64,000 bases of DNA from Tsukamurella sp. PLM1 (GCF_023168325.1 NZ_AP025688.1:3348001-3412000); one strand, 5' to 3'; shown: positions 41,022 to 51,073, counted from the stretch's first letter. Program-made: numbers and translations. The notes: a model not told the origin generated them from the sequence alone.

Positions 41022-41522
41022 GTGCCGATCTACGCCGCCTACGGCTCCAACATGCACCCCGACCAGATGGCCGAGCGCGCCCCGCACTCGCCCATGTACG
41101 GCACGGGGTGGCTGCGCGGCTGGCGGCTGACGTTCTCCGGTGAGGACATCGGCTGGGAGGGCGCGCTCGCGACCGTCACCGAGGACCCGTCGGACCCCGA
41201 CGCCAAGGTCTTCGTGGTGCTCTACGACGTGACACCCGACGACGAGGTCTCGCTGGACCGCTGGGAGGGCTCCGAGCTCGGGATCCACGTCAAGCTCAAG
41301 GTGCGGGTGGACCTCATCGACGGTGGCTCGACCCTGGCCTGGCTGTACGTGGTCGACGCGTTCGAGGGCGGCCTGCCCTCGGCCCGCTACCTGGGCGTGA
41401 TGGCCGACGCCGCGTACATCGCCGGCGCCCCGCAGGAGTACGTCCTCGACATCCGCACGCGGGAGTCCCGCAACGTGGGCCCCGGCCCCGGCGCCTCCGC
41501 CGACGGTGCCCCCGAGAACTGA
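41022..41522 (+). CDS. Gamma-glutamylcyclotransferase-fold protein (Rv3304-like), 166 aa
   Basis: Small cytosolic protein with a gamma-glutamylcyclotransferase (BtrG-like) fold, marked by IYAAYGSNMHPDQMAERAP at the substrate loop, GWLRGWRLTFSG and VVLYDVTPDDEVSLDRWEG. The family forms 5-oxoproline from gamma-glutamyl compounds, but the substrate of this actinobacterial branch is unknown. Start GTG 41022; a TAAAGT element about 7 nt upstream suggests a -10 box and a leaderless mRNA. Divergent from lpdA as in M. tuberculosis (Rv3303c/Rv3304). Confidence 0.85.
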   Translation: MPIYAAYGSNMHPDQMAERAPHSPMYGTGWLRGWRLTFSGEDIGWEGALATVTEDPSDPDAKVFVVLYDVTPDDEVSLDRWEGSELGIHVKLKVRVDLIDGGSTLAWLYVVDAFEGGLPSARYLGVMADAAYIAGAPQEYVLDIRTRESRNVGPGPGASADGAPEN

Positions 41523-41549
41523 GACCGGTTCGGGCTCGTCGGGCGTCGA

Positions 41550-41762
41550 TCAGGTGACGTCCGGACAGGTCGGTGTCGTCGGCGTGGGCTCGATGGCGGA
41601 AGCCAGCCGGCGCAGCGCCCGGGCCAGCCCGGGACGCAGGCGCCGCGAGCGCAGTTCGACGGTGCGCCTCCGGGATTCGTCGTGCAGGTCCGCCAGCCGG
41701 GCGTAGACTGCTGCCGTCGGAGGATCCGCGGTCAGGTTCCAGTGCTCTCTGTATTCGCTCAT
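41550..41762 (-). CDS. Small hypothetical protein, 70 aa
   Basis: Begins MSEYREHWNLTADPPTAAVYARLADLHDESRRRTVELRSRRL, an arginine-rich helical protein with a Thr/Pro tail (PTPTTPTCPD). It is divergent from the ArsR-type gene with 56 nt between start codons, which suggests shared regulation. No known family; high positive charge would allow nucleic-acid or membrane-surface binding, but this is speculation. Confidence 0.5.
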   Translation of the reverse strand: MSEYREHWNLTADPPTAAVYARLADLHDESRRRTVELRSRRLRPGLARALRRLASAIEPTPTTPTCPDVT

Positions 41763-41818
41763 ACCGAGAAGCACACACGAACCCCGTCGCGGGTTCCACT
41801 GAATTAGGTGGCGCCTAC

Positions 41819-42571
41819 ATGTTGACCTACCTGCTCGACGTCGGAGATCTGGCCGACGCCCGCTTCGTGGTGTCGCCACTCAACGAGACCGTCCTCAGCC
41901 TGTTCCACCTCAACCATGTGCACGCCTCGGCCCCGCACCTGGCCGGCTGGCGTCGCGAGGCGGACACCCGCCGGGACCGGTACGACCGCGGCCTCATCGA
42001 CGCGCTGGTCTCGCGATCGGGCCACCAGATCCCCGACTTCCTCACGCCCGCGATGACCGCGCGCACGCGCCCCTCGTTCGACGCGCATCTCGAGCTCGTC
42101 GCGGCTACCGGAGCCGACGTCGCCCGCGCAGAGCTACTGGAACTCGCGGAGGGCGAGGCCCCATCGGCGCAGCTGCACACACTGATCGAGCACGCCGACC
42201 CCGTGGGCACCGTCGTCGAAGCGCTCGACGGATATCACCGTTCGGCGATCGCGCCTCTGTGGCCCGTGATCGAGCGGATCCTGGAGTCCGACGTCACCTT
42301 CCGAGGCCGCGAGCTCGCGAACGGGGTCCCGGGCGCCGACGACGCGCTGCGCAGACTCATCGGTGTCGCCAAGGCCGACCTGCTGGTGGCCCTCACCGAA
42401 CCTGCCGCGGTCGTGGACCTCGCTGCGGCGCTGGGTGTCTCACCTTCCGCCGTATCGCAGAGCCTGAAGGTACTGGGCGCGAACGGCATCGTGGAGAGCT
42501 CGCGCTACGGCCGCCGAGTCCTGTACCGCCGCACCGCGCTCGGCGAAGCTCTCATGCGGGGTGAGGGCTGA
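41819..42571 (+). CDS. ArsR-like winged-helix regulator with N-terminal DUF5937-type domain, 250 aa
   Basis: Transcription regulator with a long N-terminal domain (MLTYLLDVGDLADARFVVSPLNETVLSLFHL, typical for actinobacterial DUF5937 proteins) and a C-terminal ArsR winged helix: VALTEPAAVVDLAAALGVSPSAVSQSLKVLGANGIVESSRYGRRVLYRRTALGEALM. Metal-binding cysteines of classical ArsR proteins are absent, so the ligand is not a metal by that criterion. It is an insertion relative to the mycobacterial gene order. The 209 bp that follow before amiA1 hold no recognisable feature. Confidence 0.82.
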   Translation: MLTYLLDVGDLADARFVVSPLNETVLSLFHLNHVHASAPHLAGWRREADTRRDRYDRGLIDALVSRSGHQIPDFLTPAMTARTRPSFDAHLELVAATGADVARAELLELAEGEAPSAQLHTLIEHADPVGTVVEALDGYHRSAIAPLWPVIERILESDVTFRGRELANGVPGADDALRRLIGVAKADLLVALTEPAAVVDLAAALGVSPSAVSQSLKVLGANGIVESSRYGRRVLYRRTALGEALMRGEG

Positions 42572-42780
42572 TCTCGCGTACATCCACGAGACTCAACGAC
42601 GACTCGCCACGAAGGTGAGCAGCGCATCGACGCCCCTCTGATCGTGTCCGCTCCGGACGCACCGTCCGCGTCGGACAGAATCCGAGTGCCGATTCCCCGG
42701 CGATGTCATGCCGCAGGACTTCGAGGACAGTTCCGGCATCACGACGTCGGTGACGGTTCCGATGCAGCTCCGCCCGGCCG

Positions 42781-43974
42781 TCACTCCGCGTAGCCGAGCA
42801 CCACGTTCGTGAAGACTTTCACGCCCATCTCGAGCGCGCGCTCGTCGAGGGTGAAATCGGGCTGGTGCAGGTCGTACTGGCGCCCCTCGCCGGACCACAC
42901 GCCGAGCCGCGCCATCGCGCCGGGCGACTCTTCGAGGTACCAGGAGAAGTCCTCGCCACCACCGGACTGCGGGGTGTCGACCACCCCGTCGGGCGAGACG
43001 GCGCGGGCGGCGTCCGCGAGCCGCACCGCTGCAGCCCGGTCGTTGATCACGGGCGGCACGCCGCGCGTGTAGTTCACCTCGTGCTTGATGCGCAACGGCG
43101 CCAGGAGTTCCCCCACCACTTCGCGCACCAACGGCTCGAGGGCCTCCCAGATGTGGTGCTCGCCGGTGCGCACCGTGCCGTGCAGCGCACCGATCTGCGG
43201 GATCGCGTTCGGCGCGGAGCCGCCGTTCGCCGCACCCCACACCATGATCGTGCCGGAGCGCGGGTCCACCCGGCGCGACAGCACGCCCGGCAGGCCGGTG
43301 ATGACGGTGCCCATGCCGTAGATCAGGTCGCTGGTCAGGTGCGGGCGGGAGGTGTGGCCGCCGGGAGAGTGGAGGATGACCTCCACGTGATCGGCGGCGG
43401 AGGTGATCGCACCCGCCCGGACGCCGATCCGGCCGACCTCGATCCGCGGGTCGCAGTGCAGGGCGTAGATCCGCGACACCCCCGCCATCACGTCGTCGCG
43501 CACCGCGGAGAGGGCGCCGCCGGGCATGACCTCCTCGGCGGGCTGGAAGATCAGACGCACGCCCACGCCGAGCTCGCCCGCGGCGTCGAGCTCGGCCAGG
43601 GCGAGCGCGGTGCCGAGCAGGATCGAGGTGTGGGCGTCGTGCCCGCAGGCGTGGGAGACGCCGGGGTTGGTCGACTGGAAGTCCAGGCCCGTGGCCTCGT
43701 GGATCGGCAGGGCGTCCATGTCGGCGCGCAGCGCCACGCGCCCGTCGTCGCCGGGCCCCGGAACCGGCCCGAGATCCACGACCAGGCCCGTCGTGGAGAG
43801 CTTGCGCGGGTGCAGGCCGGCGGCGGTGAGCGTCTCGAAGACGGCATTGGTCGTGCGCTGCTCGCGCCAGGACAGCTCGGGGTGCGCGTGCAGATCGCGA
43901 CGGAATTCGCGCAACCACGCGCCCTTGCGCTGCAGCCACTCGTCGACCCGCGCTGCTCCTGAACCGCCGCTCAC
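42781..43974 (-). CDS. amiA1: M20D amidohydrolase (AmiA1-like), 397 aa
   Basis: Zinc metallopeptidase-like amidohydrolase of the IAA-amino acid/N-acyl-amino acid hydrolase group. Metal and catalytic residues: RADMDALPIHE, SHACGHDAHTSILLG, the glutamates in FQPAEEVMPGG, the His in YALHCDP, and the C-terminal His in DLHQPDFTLDERAL. The dimerisation domain shows HSPGGHTSRPH. Starts GTG 43974 overlapping the amiB1 stop by 4 nt. It corresponds to Rv3305c by gene order. Natural substrate unknown. Confidence 0.88.
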   Translation of the reverse strand: MSGGSGAARVDEWLQRKGAWLREFRRDLHAHPELSWREQRTTNAVFETLTAAGLHPRKLSTTGLVVDLGPVPGPGDDGRVALRADMDALPIHEATGLDFQSTNPGVSHACGHDAHTSILLGTALALAELDAAGELGVGVRLIFQPAEEVMPGGALSAVRDDVMAGVSRIYALHCDPRIEVGRIGVRAGAITSAADHVEVILHSPGGHTSRPHLTSDLIYGMGTVITGLPGVLSRRVDPRSGTIMVWGAANGGSAPNAIPQIGALHGTVRTGEHHIWEALEPLVREVVGELLAPLRIKHEVNYTRGVPPVINDRAAAVRLADAARAVSPDGVVDTPQSGGGEDFSWYLEESPGAMARLGVWSGEGRQYDLHQPDFTLDERALEMGVKVFTNVVLGYAE

Positions 43975-45171
43975 CGTCCGTTGCTCCCGTCCATCCGGCG
44001 CCCGACCGATTCCAGCAGCCGCGCGCGCTCACTCTCGTCCTCCGCCGCCGCGGCGAAGGCGGCGGCCGGGCCAGCGCACCGTCGCGCACGGCGCGATCGG
44101 CGGACGGAGTCGCGGCCGCGGCCGTGAACTCCGGCTGGTGGGTCACGGCCCCGTCGGTCTCCAGGCCGATCAGCGGATGGATCGACGGTACAGCGTGGCT
44201 CACGTTGCCCATGTCGGTACTCCCCAGCGGTATCGACTGTTCGAACTCCGGCGCCACCGGATCGCGGCCGATCGCCACGGCGGCGGCGCGGTACGCGGCG
44301 GCCAGCCCGTTGTCGCTGCGCAGCTCGGTGTAGGCGGGCGAGACCTCGGCCACCTCGTGGGTGCAGCCGGCGCCGAGCGCCCCGGCGGCGAAACAGTCGC
44401 CGGCGCGCGCGGCCAGGCGGTCCAGCGACTCCGCGTCGTCGGCGCGCAGGTAGTAGAGCAGCTCCGCGGAGGCGGGAACCACGTTCGGCGCCGATCCGCC
44501 CTCACTGACGATGCCGTGCAGTTGCTGCCCCGGCTCCAGGTGCTGACGCAGCAGGCCGAGCGCCACCTGTGCCACCGTGGCGGCATCGCCCGCGTTGCGC
44601 CCGGCCCAGGGTGCCGCGGAGGCGTGCGCCTCGCGGCCGGTGAACCGGATGGCGAGGTCGGCGAGCGCCAGCGTCCGGGTCCGGACCACGTCGAACGGCG
44701 CCGGGTGCACCATGCCCGCACAGGCGACACCGTCGAACACCCCGCGCTGCAGCATGAGCACCTTGCCGCCCCCGGACTCCTCCGCGGGCGTGCCGTACAC
44801 CTCGACGGTGATCCCGAGCTCGTCCGCGACGGACGCGAGCGCGATCCCGGCGCCGAGGCCCGCGGCCGCGATGACGTTGTGCCCACAGGCGTGGCCGATG
44901 CCGGGAAGCGCGTCGTACTCGGCGAAGACCGCGACGCGCAGGGCCCGGACCCGGCCCGTCCGACGAACGCCGTGGGCAGGTCCGCGATGCCGCGCTCGAC
45001 GGTGAATCCGTGGCCCGCCAACGCGTCGGCCACTAGGCCCGCCGCGAAGTGCTCCTCGAACGCGAGCTCGGGCCGGGCGTGCACGGCGTGACTGACCGAG
45101 ACCAGGTCCGGCCGCACGCGGTCGACGGCGGCCGTGAGCGCCCCGAGAACGGAGGTGACGGAGGCCGTCAC
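43971..45171 (-). CDS. amiB1: M20 amidohydrolase (AmiB1-like), two frame breaks
   Basis: Second M20 amidohydrolase, about 400 aa when repaired. N terminus SHAVHARPELAFEEHFAAGLVADAL; frame break near 44950 (GGGCCCTGCGC, one missing C), after which VAVFAEYDALPGIGHACGHNVIAAAG carries metal ligands. Then YGTPAEESGGGKVLMLQRG, GREAHASAAPWAGRNAGDAA, the His in STDMGNVSHAVPSIHPLIG, and a second break near 44068 leading to the tail SERARLLESVGRRMDGSNGR. Corresponds to Rv3306c. Coupled to amiA1 and 2 nt downstream of the crotonase gene. Confidence 0.86.
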
Positions 45172-45173
45172 CG

Positions 45174-45884
45174 TCAGCCGAACTTGACTTCGGTCGTGGG
45201 AACGGCGAGGTCGGCGATGAGGTGCGTGTGCAGGTCGTTCTTGATCTTGTTCAGCGTGGGCCCGTCGGCCGCGGCGTTCGCGGCCGCCCGCGCCGTCGCA
45301 ACGGACAGCAGTTCGGCCTCCGGGACCGCCGCCTGCACGATGCCCGCGGCCACGGCGTCGGCGCCGCCGTAGCGGCGTCCGGTGGTCATGGCCTCGATCG
45401 CGGTCTGGTACGGCAGGCGCGAGCGCAGCAGTGTGGCCATGCCCACCGTGAACCCCATCTTCAGGCTGACCTCGGGCAGGCAGAAGAAGCCGCGGTCCTC
45501 GCGCATCACGGCGAAGTCGCAGGACAGCGCGAGCATGGCTCCCGCGCCGAAGGCGTGGCCGTTGACCGCGGCGACCGTCGTCATCGGGAAGGTGAGCAGG
45601 CGGCTGAACACCGTGTGCACCCGGTCCAGGTACGTCGGCAGCTCACCGGCGTTGGCCAGGATGTACATGACGTCGAGGCCGTTGGAGAAGAACTTGCCGG
45701 TGGCGGTGACCACGAGCGCGGCCGGTGAGCCGGCGGCCTGCGCCTCGATCTCGTCGAGACGGGCGTGCACGGCGTCGACCCAGTCGGGCGAGAACCGGTT
45801 CTCCGGGTTGGTCTCCGAGAGCTCGACACCCTCGTCCCCGAGGAACAGCGTGAAGACGTCGTCGGTCCGAGTCACGTAAGGCAT
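45174..45884 (-). CDS. Enoyl-CoA hydratase/isomerase (crotonase) family protein, 236 aa
   Basis: Crotonase-fold enzyme acting on acyl-CoA. Oxyanion-hole segments are visible in [14 protein letters not shown] and [24 protein letters not shown], with the acidic position in [15 protein letters not shown], a layout like delta3,delta2-enoyl-CoA isomerases. Start ATG 45884 (MPYVTRT); a GTG three codons earlier is an alternative. It precedes amiB1 by 2 nt on the same strand and is an insertion relative to the mycobacterial order. The precise reaction is undetermined. Confidence 0.85.
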   Translation of the reverse strand: MPYVTRTDDVFTLFLGDEGVELSETNPENRFSPDWVDAVHARLDEIEAQAAGSPAALVVTATGKFFSNGLDVMYILANAGELPTYLDRVHTVFSRLLTFPMTTVAAVNGHAFGAGAMLALSCDFAVMREDRGFFCLPEVSLKMGFTVGMATLLRSRLPYQTAIEAMTTGRRYGGADAVAAGIVQAAVPEAELLSVATARAAANAAADGPTLNKIKNDLHTHLIADLAVPTTEVKFG

Positions 45885-45917
45885 GGCGTTCACGATAGCG
45901 GGTTAGCATCGAGAACC

Positions 45918-46738
45918 ATGGCCCCACATCCCGGCATCGACGATCCTTCCAAGGCCGCCCGGGAGGCGGCCGCGGCGCTCCTCGCCACCACCGGCGGCGA
46001 ACCGTTCGACGTGACCGTCGTGCTCGGCTCCGGCTGGGCGCCGGCGGCGGACGCGCTCGCGGCCCGCGGCAGCACGGCCGGCACCGTCGCGATGGCCGAC
46101 CTGCCGCATTTCGCACCGCCCAGCGCGGCCGGCCACTCCGGCACGGCGATCGCACTCGTCGTCGGCGCAAAGCGGGTGCTGGTCCTTCTCGGCCGCACGC
46201 ACGCGTACGAGGGCCACGACCTGTCCCGCGTGGTCCATCCGGTCCGCACGGCCTGCGCGGCGGGCGCGTCGACGGTGATCCTCACCAACGCCGCCGGCGG
46301 CCTGCGGGAGGGCATGCACGTGGGCGAGGCGGTGCTCATCTCCGACCACCTCAACCTCACGGCCCGCTCGCCGCTGGTCGGCGCGCAGTTCGTCAACCTC
46401 GTCGACGCGTACTCCCCGCGCTGCGGGCGCTCGCGCGGCAGGTGGACCCGTCCCTGAACGAGGGCGTGTACGCGGGCCTGCCCGGCCCGCACTACGAGAC
46501 CCCGGCGGAGATCCGCATGCTGCGCACGCTGGGCGCCGACCTCGTCGGCATGTCCACGGTGCACGAGACCATCGCCGCCCGCGCCGAGGACGCCGCCGTG
46601 CTGGGAATCTCGCTCGTGACCAACCTCGCGGCCGGCATCACCGGCGAGCCCCTCGACCACGAGGAGGTCCTCGAGGCCGGGCGCGAGGCGGCTGCGCGGA
46701 TGGGCGGGCTGCTGGCCGACGTGATCGAGGCGATGTAG
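45918..46738 (+). CDS. deoD: Purine nucleoside phosphorylase, one frame break
   Basis: Phosphorolyses purine (deoxy)ribonucleosides to base and (deoxy)ribose 1-phosphate; about 273 aa, trimeric PNP-I type. Motifs: [11 protein letters not shown] (phosphate site), [49 protein letters not shown] and, after the break, [35 protein letters not shown]. The frame changes near 46430 (CCGCGCTGCGG); one added base gives [26 protein letters not shown] element 9 nt before ATG suggests a leaderless promoter. Followed directly by pmmB, which can handle the sugar phosphate. Confidence 0.93.
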
Positions 46739-48355
46739 GTGGGCGCCGTGGACCCGGCCGCCTGGATCGCGACCGACCCGGACCCCGTCACTCGGGCCGA
46801 GCTTGAGGCGCTCTCGCCGGACGAGCTGGCCGACCGGTTCGCGACGCACCTGACGTTCGGCACCGCGGGGCTCCGCGGTCCCGTGCGCGGCGGACCGTCG
46901 GGCATGAACGTCGCGGTGGTGACCCGCACGACCTGGGCGCTCGGCGAGTGGCTGAAGGCCAAGTGCCTGGGCGGGGGCACCGTCGTCGTGGGCCGCGACG
47001 CGCGCCGCGGCTCCGAGGTGTTCTTCGCCGCTGCCACCGAAGTGCTGGCGGCGCAGGGCTTCTCCGTCGTCGGGCTGCCCGAACCCGGCCCGACACCGTG
47101 GGTCGCGTTCGCGACGCGGGCGCTCGGCGCGGTCGCGGGCGTGCAGATCACCGCCTCCCACAACCCGCCCGCCGACAACGGCTACAAGGTGTACCTCGAC
47201 GGCGGCGCGCAGCTCGTGGCACCCGCCGACGCGGAGATCGAGACGCTCATCGCGGCCGCGCCCGCGGCGACCTCCATCGAGCGGGCTCCGGTCCCCGCCG
47301 ATCCACGCGCGACCGAGGTGACCGCCGCCTACCTCGACCGCGTCTCCTCGCTGCGCCCGGCGCCCACCACCGCACTGCGCATCGCGCTCACCCCGATGCA
47401 CGGCGTCGGCGGGCAGGTCGCCGTCGAGGCCCTGCGCCGCAGCGGTTTCAACGACGTGCACGTCGTGGAGCAGCAGTTCGCGCCCGACGGCGAGTTCCCG
47501 ACGGTGACCTTCCCGAACCCCGAGGAGCCCGGGGCCGCCGACCTGCTGCTCGCCCTCGCCGAACGGGTGGACGCGGACCTCGCGATCGCGCTCGACCCCG
47601 ACGCCGACCGGTGCGCGCTGGGCGTCCGCTTCGACGACGGCTGGCGGATGCTCACCGGCGACGAGGCCGGTTCGCTGCTCGGCGCGCACCTGCTCGATAC
47701 CCCCCTGGGCGGCGCACTGTCGGACCCGCTCGTGGCGACCACCATCGTGAGTTCGGAGCTGCTCGGCGCGATCGCCGAGAGCCGCGGCGCCCGGTACGCG
47801 CGCACCCTGACCGGGTTCAAGAACCTCGTCCGCGCCGGGGACGGCCTGGCGTTCGCGTACGAGGAGGCCCTCGGCCTCTGCTGCGATCCGTCGACGGTGC
47901 GCGACAAGGACGGGATCTCCGCCGCCGTGGTCGCGGCGTCCTACGCGGCGGCGCTGAAGGCGCAGGGCCGCGCCCTGCCCGACGCGCTGGATGAGCTCTA
48001 CGCCGCGCACGGCGTGCACCTCACCGGCCAGTACTCGTTGCGCGTCGAGGATGTCGCCCGGATCGCCGCGATCATGGCGGCGCTCCGCACCGACCCGCCT
48101 GTTGAAGTTGCCAATACTCCTGTCAGTTGTGAGGATCTGCTGCGGGCCCGCCCCGCGACGGACGCGCTGGTGTTCCGCGGCGACGGCGTCCGGGTCACCG
48201 TGCGCCCCTCCGGGACCGAGCCGAAGGCGAAGTTCTACCTGGAGGTGATCGCACCCGTGACGGACGAGACCGCGACGAAGGACGCCCTGGCGACCGCGAG
48301 GGAGCGGCTGGGCGCCGTGACCGACACCGTCCGTGAGTGGGCGGCCCTCGGGTGA
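46739..48355 (+). CDS. pmmB: Phosphohexomutase/phosphopentomutase (PmmB-like), 538 aa
   Basis: Alpha-D-phosphohexomutase superfamily enzyme moving phosphate between C1 and C6 (or C5) of sugars. Motifs: LTFGTAGLRGPVRGGPSGMN, active-site Ser in VQITASHNPPADNGYKVYLDGG, metal loop ALDPDADRCALG, the sugar loop YEEALGLCCDPSTVRDKDGISAA and phosphate-binding RPSGTEPKAKFYLEV. Start GTG 46739 directly abuts the deoD stop; a GTG 9 nt later is possible. Next to purine and uracil salvage genes, a phosphopentomutase role is plausible. Confidence 0.92.
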   Translation: MGAVDPAAWIATDPDPVTRAELEALSPDELADRFATHLTFGTAGLRGPVRGGPSGMNVAVVTRTTWALGEWLKAKCLGGGTVVVGRDARRGSEVFFAAATEVLAAQGFSVVGLPEPGPTPWVAFATRALGAVAGVQITASHNPPADNGYKVYLDGGAQLVAPADAEIETLIAAAPAATSIERAPVPADPRATEVTAAYLDRVSSLRPAPTTALRIALTPMHGVGGQVAVEALRRSGFNDVHVVEQQFAPDGEFPTVTFPNPEEPGAADLLLALAERVDADLAIALDPDADRCALGVRFDDGWRMLTGDEAGSLLGAHLLDTPLGGALSDPLVATTIVSSELLGAIAESRGARYARTLTGFKNLVRAGDGLAFAYEEALGLCCDPSTVRDKDGISAAVVAASYAAALKAQGRALPDALDELYAAHGVHLTGQYSLRVEDVARIAAIMAALRTDPPVEVANTPVSCEDLLRARPATDALVFRGDGVRVTVRPSGTEPKAKFYLEVIAPVTDETATKDALATARERLGAVTDTVREWAALG

Positions 48356-48885
48356 CCCGACCGGCGCGGCCGGCCGACCCCGCGCGCAGGCGGGTGATCG
48401 CCGTATCGGTGATCGTCGGCGTGCTGATCGTGATCGCCGCCGCGGCGGGCGCGACGGCGTACGTGAGCGGGACCCGACCCGCACCGGAGCAGGTCTCGGC
48501 GGCACCGTCGGGAGGCCCGACGGTGACCGTGTCCGCCCCCGGCTCCCCCGCCCCGGACCCGACACCCCCGCCTGCGATCCCCGGCACCGACCGGCTCGGT
48601 TTCGTGGGCACCCAGGCGCGCTGCGCCGACGGCGACACCGCGCGCATGATGGTGCTGACCGCGACCTCGCAGGCCGTGGTGTGCGAACGCGGCGGCGCCC
48701 TGTACTACGCGGGCTGGCGGATGGACACCCGTTCGGGCACACGGATCGACGGGGTCCTACCGGCCGGACCCGGGTGGGTCGCCCGGGCGCCGGACGCGAC
48801 GATCAACATCACGCCGCACGGCCTCGTGATCAGCGCGACCAACGGCGAGTTCACCGAGCCCGCGACCGGCTTCTGGTCGAACTGA
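48352..48885 (+). CDS. Membrane-anchored hypothetical protein, 177 aa
   Basis: Starts GTG 48352, overlapping the pmmB stop by 4 nt (GTGA). A short basic cytoplasmic head (RPARPADPARRR) is followed by one membrane helix (VIAVSVIVGVLIVIAAAAGATAYV), a Pro/Ser-rich linker and an extracellular domain with two Cys (ARCADGDTARMMVLTATSQAVVCERGG) that could form a disulfide, then YYAGWRMDTRSGTRIDGVLP. No family recognised. Its stop abuts the upp stop in TGATCA. Confidence 0.75.
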   Translation: MTRPARPADPARRRVIAVSVIVGVLIVIAAAAGATAYVSGTRPAPEQVSAAPSGGPTVTVSAPGSPAPDPTPPPAIPGTDRLGFVGTQARCADGDTARMMVLTATSQAVVCERGGALYYAGWRMDTRSGTRIDGVLPAGPGWVARAPDATINITPHGLVISATNGEFTEPATGFWSN

Positions 48886-49513
48886 TCAGGTCCAGCGGGG
48901 CCCGAACTGGCGGTCCCCCGCATCGCCCAGGCCCGGCACGATGTACGCCTTCTCGTTGAGGCCACGGTCGATCGTCGCCGTCACCAGGCGCACCGGGTGC
49001 CCGCACTCCTCGAGGGCGCGGACACCCTCCGGAGCTGCGACGACGCACACCGCGGTCACATCGGTCGCGCCGCGCTGCGCCAGCAGGCCCAGCGTCTCGA
49101 CCATCGAGCCGCCGGTGGCGAGCATCGGGTCGAGCACGAACACCGGACGGTCGGTGAGGTCGGCGGGCAGCGACTCGAAGTAGGGCTCCGGCACGTGAGT
49201 CTCCTCGTTGCGGCCCATACCGACGAAGCCGACTTGCGACTCCGGCAGCATCGCGTGCGCCTGGTCGACCATGCCCAGCCCGGCCCGCAGCACCGGAACC
49301 AGCAGCGGCGGCGCGGCGAGGGCGGCACCGTCGGTGTCCTCGAGCGGGGTGGTCACCGTGACGGCCGCGACGGCCGCATCGCGCATGGCCTCGTAAACCA
49401 GCATCTGCGTGAGTTCCTTGAGCGCGGCGCGGAAGGAGGCGTTGTCGGTGGCCTCGGCGCGGAGCGCGGTGAGGCGGACGGCGGCCGGGGTGGTCGACCA
49501 CGGTGATCTGCAT
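48886..49513 (-). CDS. upp: Uracil phosphoribosyltransferase, one frame break
   Basis: Converts uracil and PRPP to UMP; about 209 aa when repaired. The PRPP-binding loop is [21 protein letters not shown], with [23 protein letters not shown] and the C-terminal [18 protein letters not shown] typical of UPRTases. The first nine codons (MQITVVDHP) are in a different frame from [15 protein letters not shown]: near 49485 (CACCCCGGCC) two bases appear to be missing, giving the usual [15 protein letters not shown]. Position matches Rv3309c. Confidence 0.93.
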
Positions 49514-49577
49514 GCCGCCAGCGTATCGGGAACCCGGCGGCGGTCTGGGCCGTCCAATGAGTGAGGGGGTATTGCGA

Positions 49578-49895
49578 ATGGAACCGTTCGAGATGACTGT
49601 GGGAACCGTGACGGCGGCGGGCGGCGAGCTGGGGGCGCTCGCGGCGGCGGTATCGGCGACGGCCGGGGCGGGTGCGGCGTCGGCCGCGGCGCTGACCCCG
49701 GTGTTGGGGATCGTCGGGGGCGATTACCTGGCCGAACTGCTGGGCGCGACGGCGGCCGCCGATGCGGAACTGGTGCGGCTGGCCGCGTTCTACGCATCGG
49801 CCGCCGCGGGGGCCGCGCGGACGGCGGCGTCCGCGACGGCGGTCGAGGCCGGTGGCGCCGCGTCGCTGCTGGGGCTGTTCGGGGGTGCGTCGTGA
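49578..49895 (+). CDS. EspC-like type VII secretion target, about 105 aa
   Basis: Small alanine-rich helical protein ([29 protein letters not shown]...[37 protein letters not shown]) resembling the EspC/DUF2580 family of ESX-associated proteins: two amphipathic helices joined by a short Gly/Pro turn ([13 protein letters not shown]). No signal peptide. The start at 49578 is chosen for the spacing; ATG 49557 is possible. Its stop overlaps the GTG of the NlpC/P60 gene in GTGA, so the two proteins are probably made as a pair and may be secreted together. Confidence 0.6.
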   Translation: MEPFEMTVGTVTAAGGELGALAAAVSATAGAGAASAAALTPVLGIVGGDYLAELLGATAAADAELVRLAAFYASAAAGAARTAASATAVEAGGAASLLGLFGGAS

Positions 49896-51073
49896 ACGGG
49901 ATCGTCGCCGCGCTGGCCGCACCCCTGCGGGCGCTGCTGGACACCTTCGGCACCGGCGACCTGACGACCGCGGGGATCGACGCGGCGATCCGGGCCGTCG
50001 AGACCGAGCTGGCGCGGGTCGGCGCGCAGACCGCGGGAACGAACGTGGCCGTCGGCCGCGCATGGACGGGCGTCGACGCGGCGTCCGCGCAGCGCGCGAT
50101 CGGGTCCGGCGGCACCACCGCGACCGCCCTGTCGCAGCACACGGGAGCGCTCCGCGAGTCGGTCACCGTGGCCGCCGAGACGGTCCGCAAGGGCCACACC
50201 GAGCTCAAGGCCGTGCTCGACTCGTTCGTGCAGAAGGCCGAGACCGCGAACCCCACGCTGCTCAACCCGACGGGGCTGATCGCGGTCCTCACCCTGGCCG
50301 CGGACCATCTGCAGCAGGCGCTGGAGGTGCTGAAACGGGCCCGCGGCGAGCTCGACGGCGAATCCGACAAGGTCGCCGGGCTCGCGTCGGCGACGCCGAC
50401 GGCGCCCGGCACCGTCGACGGCGGCGCCGCCACGAACCCGGCCTCGACGTCGGCGTCCACGCTCCCCGCGAGCGCGGCACCGTCAGGCTCCGGAGGCGGG
50501 ACGGGCGGAGGGACCGGCGGCGGCTCTGGATCGTCCGGCTCGCCGGTGAGTGCGCTGACCTCCGCCCTCACGGGCTCGGGCTCGGGATCCGGTAGCGGCA
50601 AGGGCCGCGGCTCCGGGGCGTCGACGGTGCGCGCCTCCCGCACGTCGGCGAAGACGACGGTGACGGCGGACGGCAAGGGCGGGTTCGACGTGCGGCTGCC
50701 CGACGGCACGGTGGTGAAGGCGCCCAACGCCAAGGCCGCCGCCGCGGTCCAGGCCGCGCTGACGCAACTCGGCGTGCCCTACGCGTGGGGTGGGACCACC
50801 CCGGGCGTCGGCCTGGACTGCAGCGGCTTCACGCAGTGGGCCTACCGGCAGGCCGGGATCGAGCTGCCGCGGCTGGCGGACCAGCAGGCGGTGGGCTTCT
50901 CCGTGAGCGCGTCCGACCTACGCCCCGGCGACCTCGCGGTGTGGAGCGGGCACGTGGCGATGGTGATCGGCGACGGACGCATGATCGAGGCCGGCGACCC
51001 CGTGCAGATCTCCTCCGTCCGCACCGACAACATCGGCCAGCAGTTCCATGGCTTCTTCCGCCCCACCGGCTGA
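49892..51073 (+). CDS. NlpC/P60 peptidoglycan endopeptidase with N-terminal helical (ESX-like) domain, 393 aa
   Basis: Residues 1-170 are helical, without a Sec signal, and resemble type VII substrate domains ([33 protein letters not shown] with a W-x-G). Residues 170-255 are a Gly/Ser/Thr/Ala-rich linker. The C-terminal NlpC/P60 domain carries a complete Cys-His-Glu triad like RipA: Cys310 ([12 protein letters not shown]), His354 ([11 protein letters not shown]) and Glu366 (MIEAGDP). It should cleave D-Glu/meso-DAP peptide bonds in cell-wall stems. The missing signal peptide and the coupled EspC-like gene imply ESX-type export. It replaces sapM at this position of the mycobacterial order. 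Confidence 0.82.
   Translation: MNGIVAALAAPLRALLDTFGTGDLTTAGIDAAIRAVETELARVGAQTAGTNVAVGRAWTGVDAASAQRAIGSGGTTATALSQHTGALRESVTVAAETVRKGHTELKAVLDSFVQKAETANPTLLNPTGLIAVLTLAADHLQQALEVLKRARGELDGESDKVAGLASATPTAPGTVDGGAATNPASTSASTLPASAAPSGSGGGTGGGTGGGSGSSGSPVSALTSALTGSGSGSGSGKGRGSGASTVRASRTSAKTTVTADGKGGFDVRLPDGTVVKAPNAKAAAAVQAALTQLGVPYAWGGTTPGVGLDCSGFTQWAYRQAGIELPRLADQQAVGFSVSASDLRPGDLAVWSGHVAMVIGDGRMIEAGDPVQISSVRTDNIGQQFHGFFRPTG

Noticed and set aside
45890..48742. 950-codon open frame antisense to deoD and pmmB
   Set aside because: Arg/Gly/His-rich translation without family motifs, opposite genes with clear enzyme signatures; typical of high-GC antisense frames.
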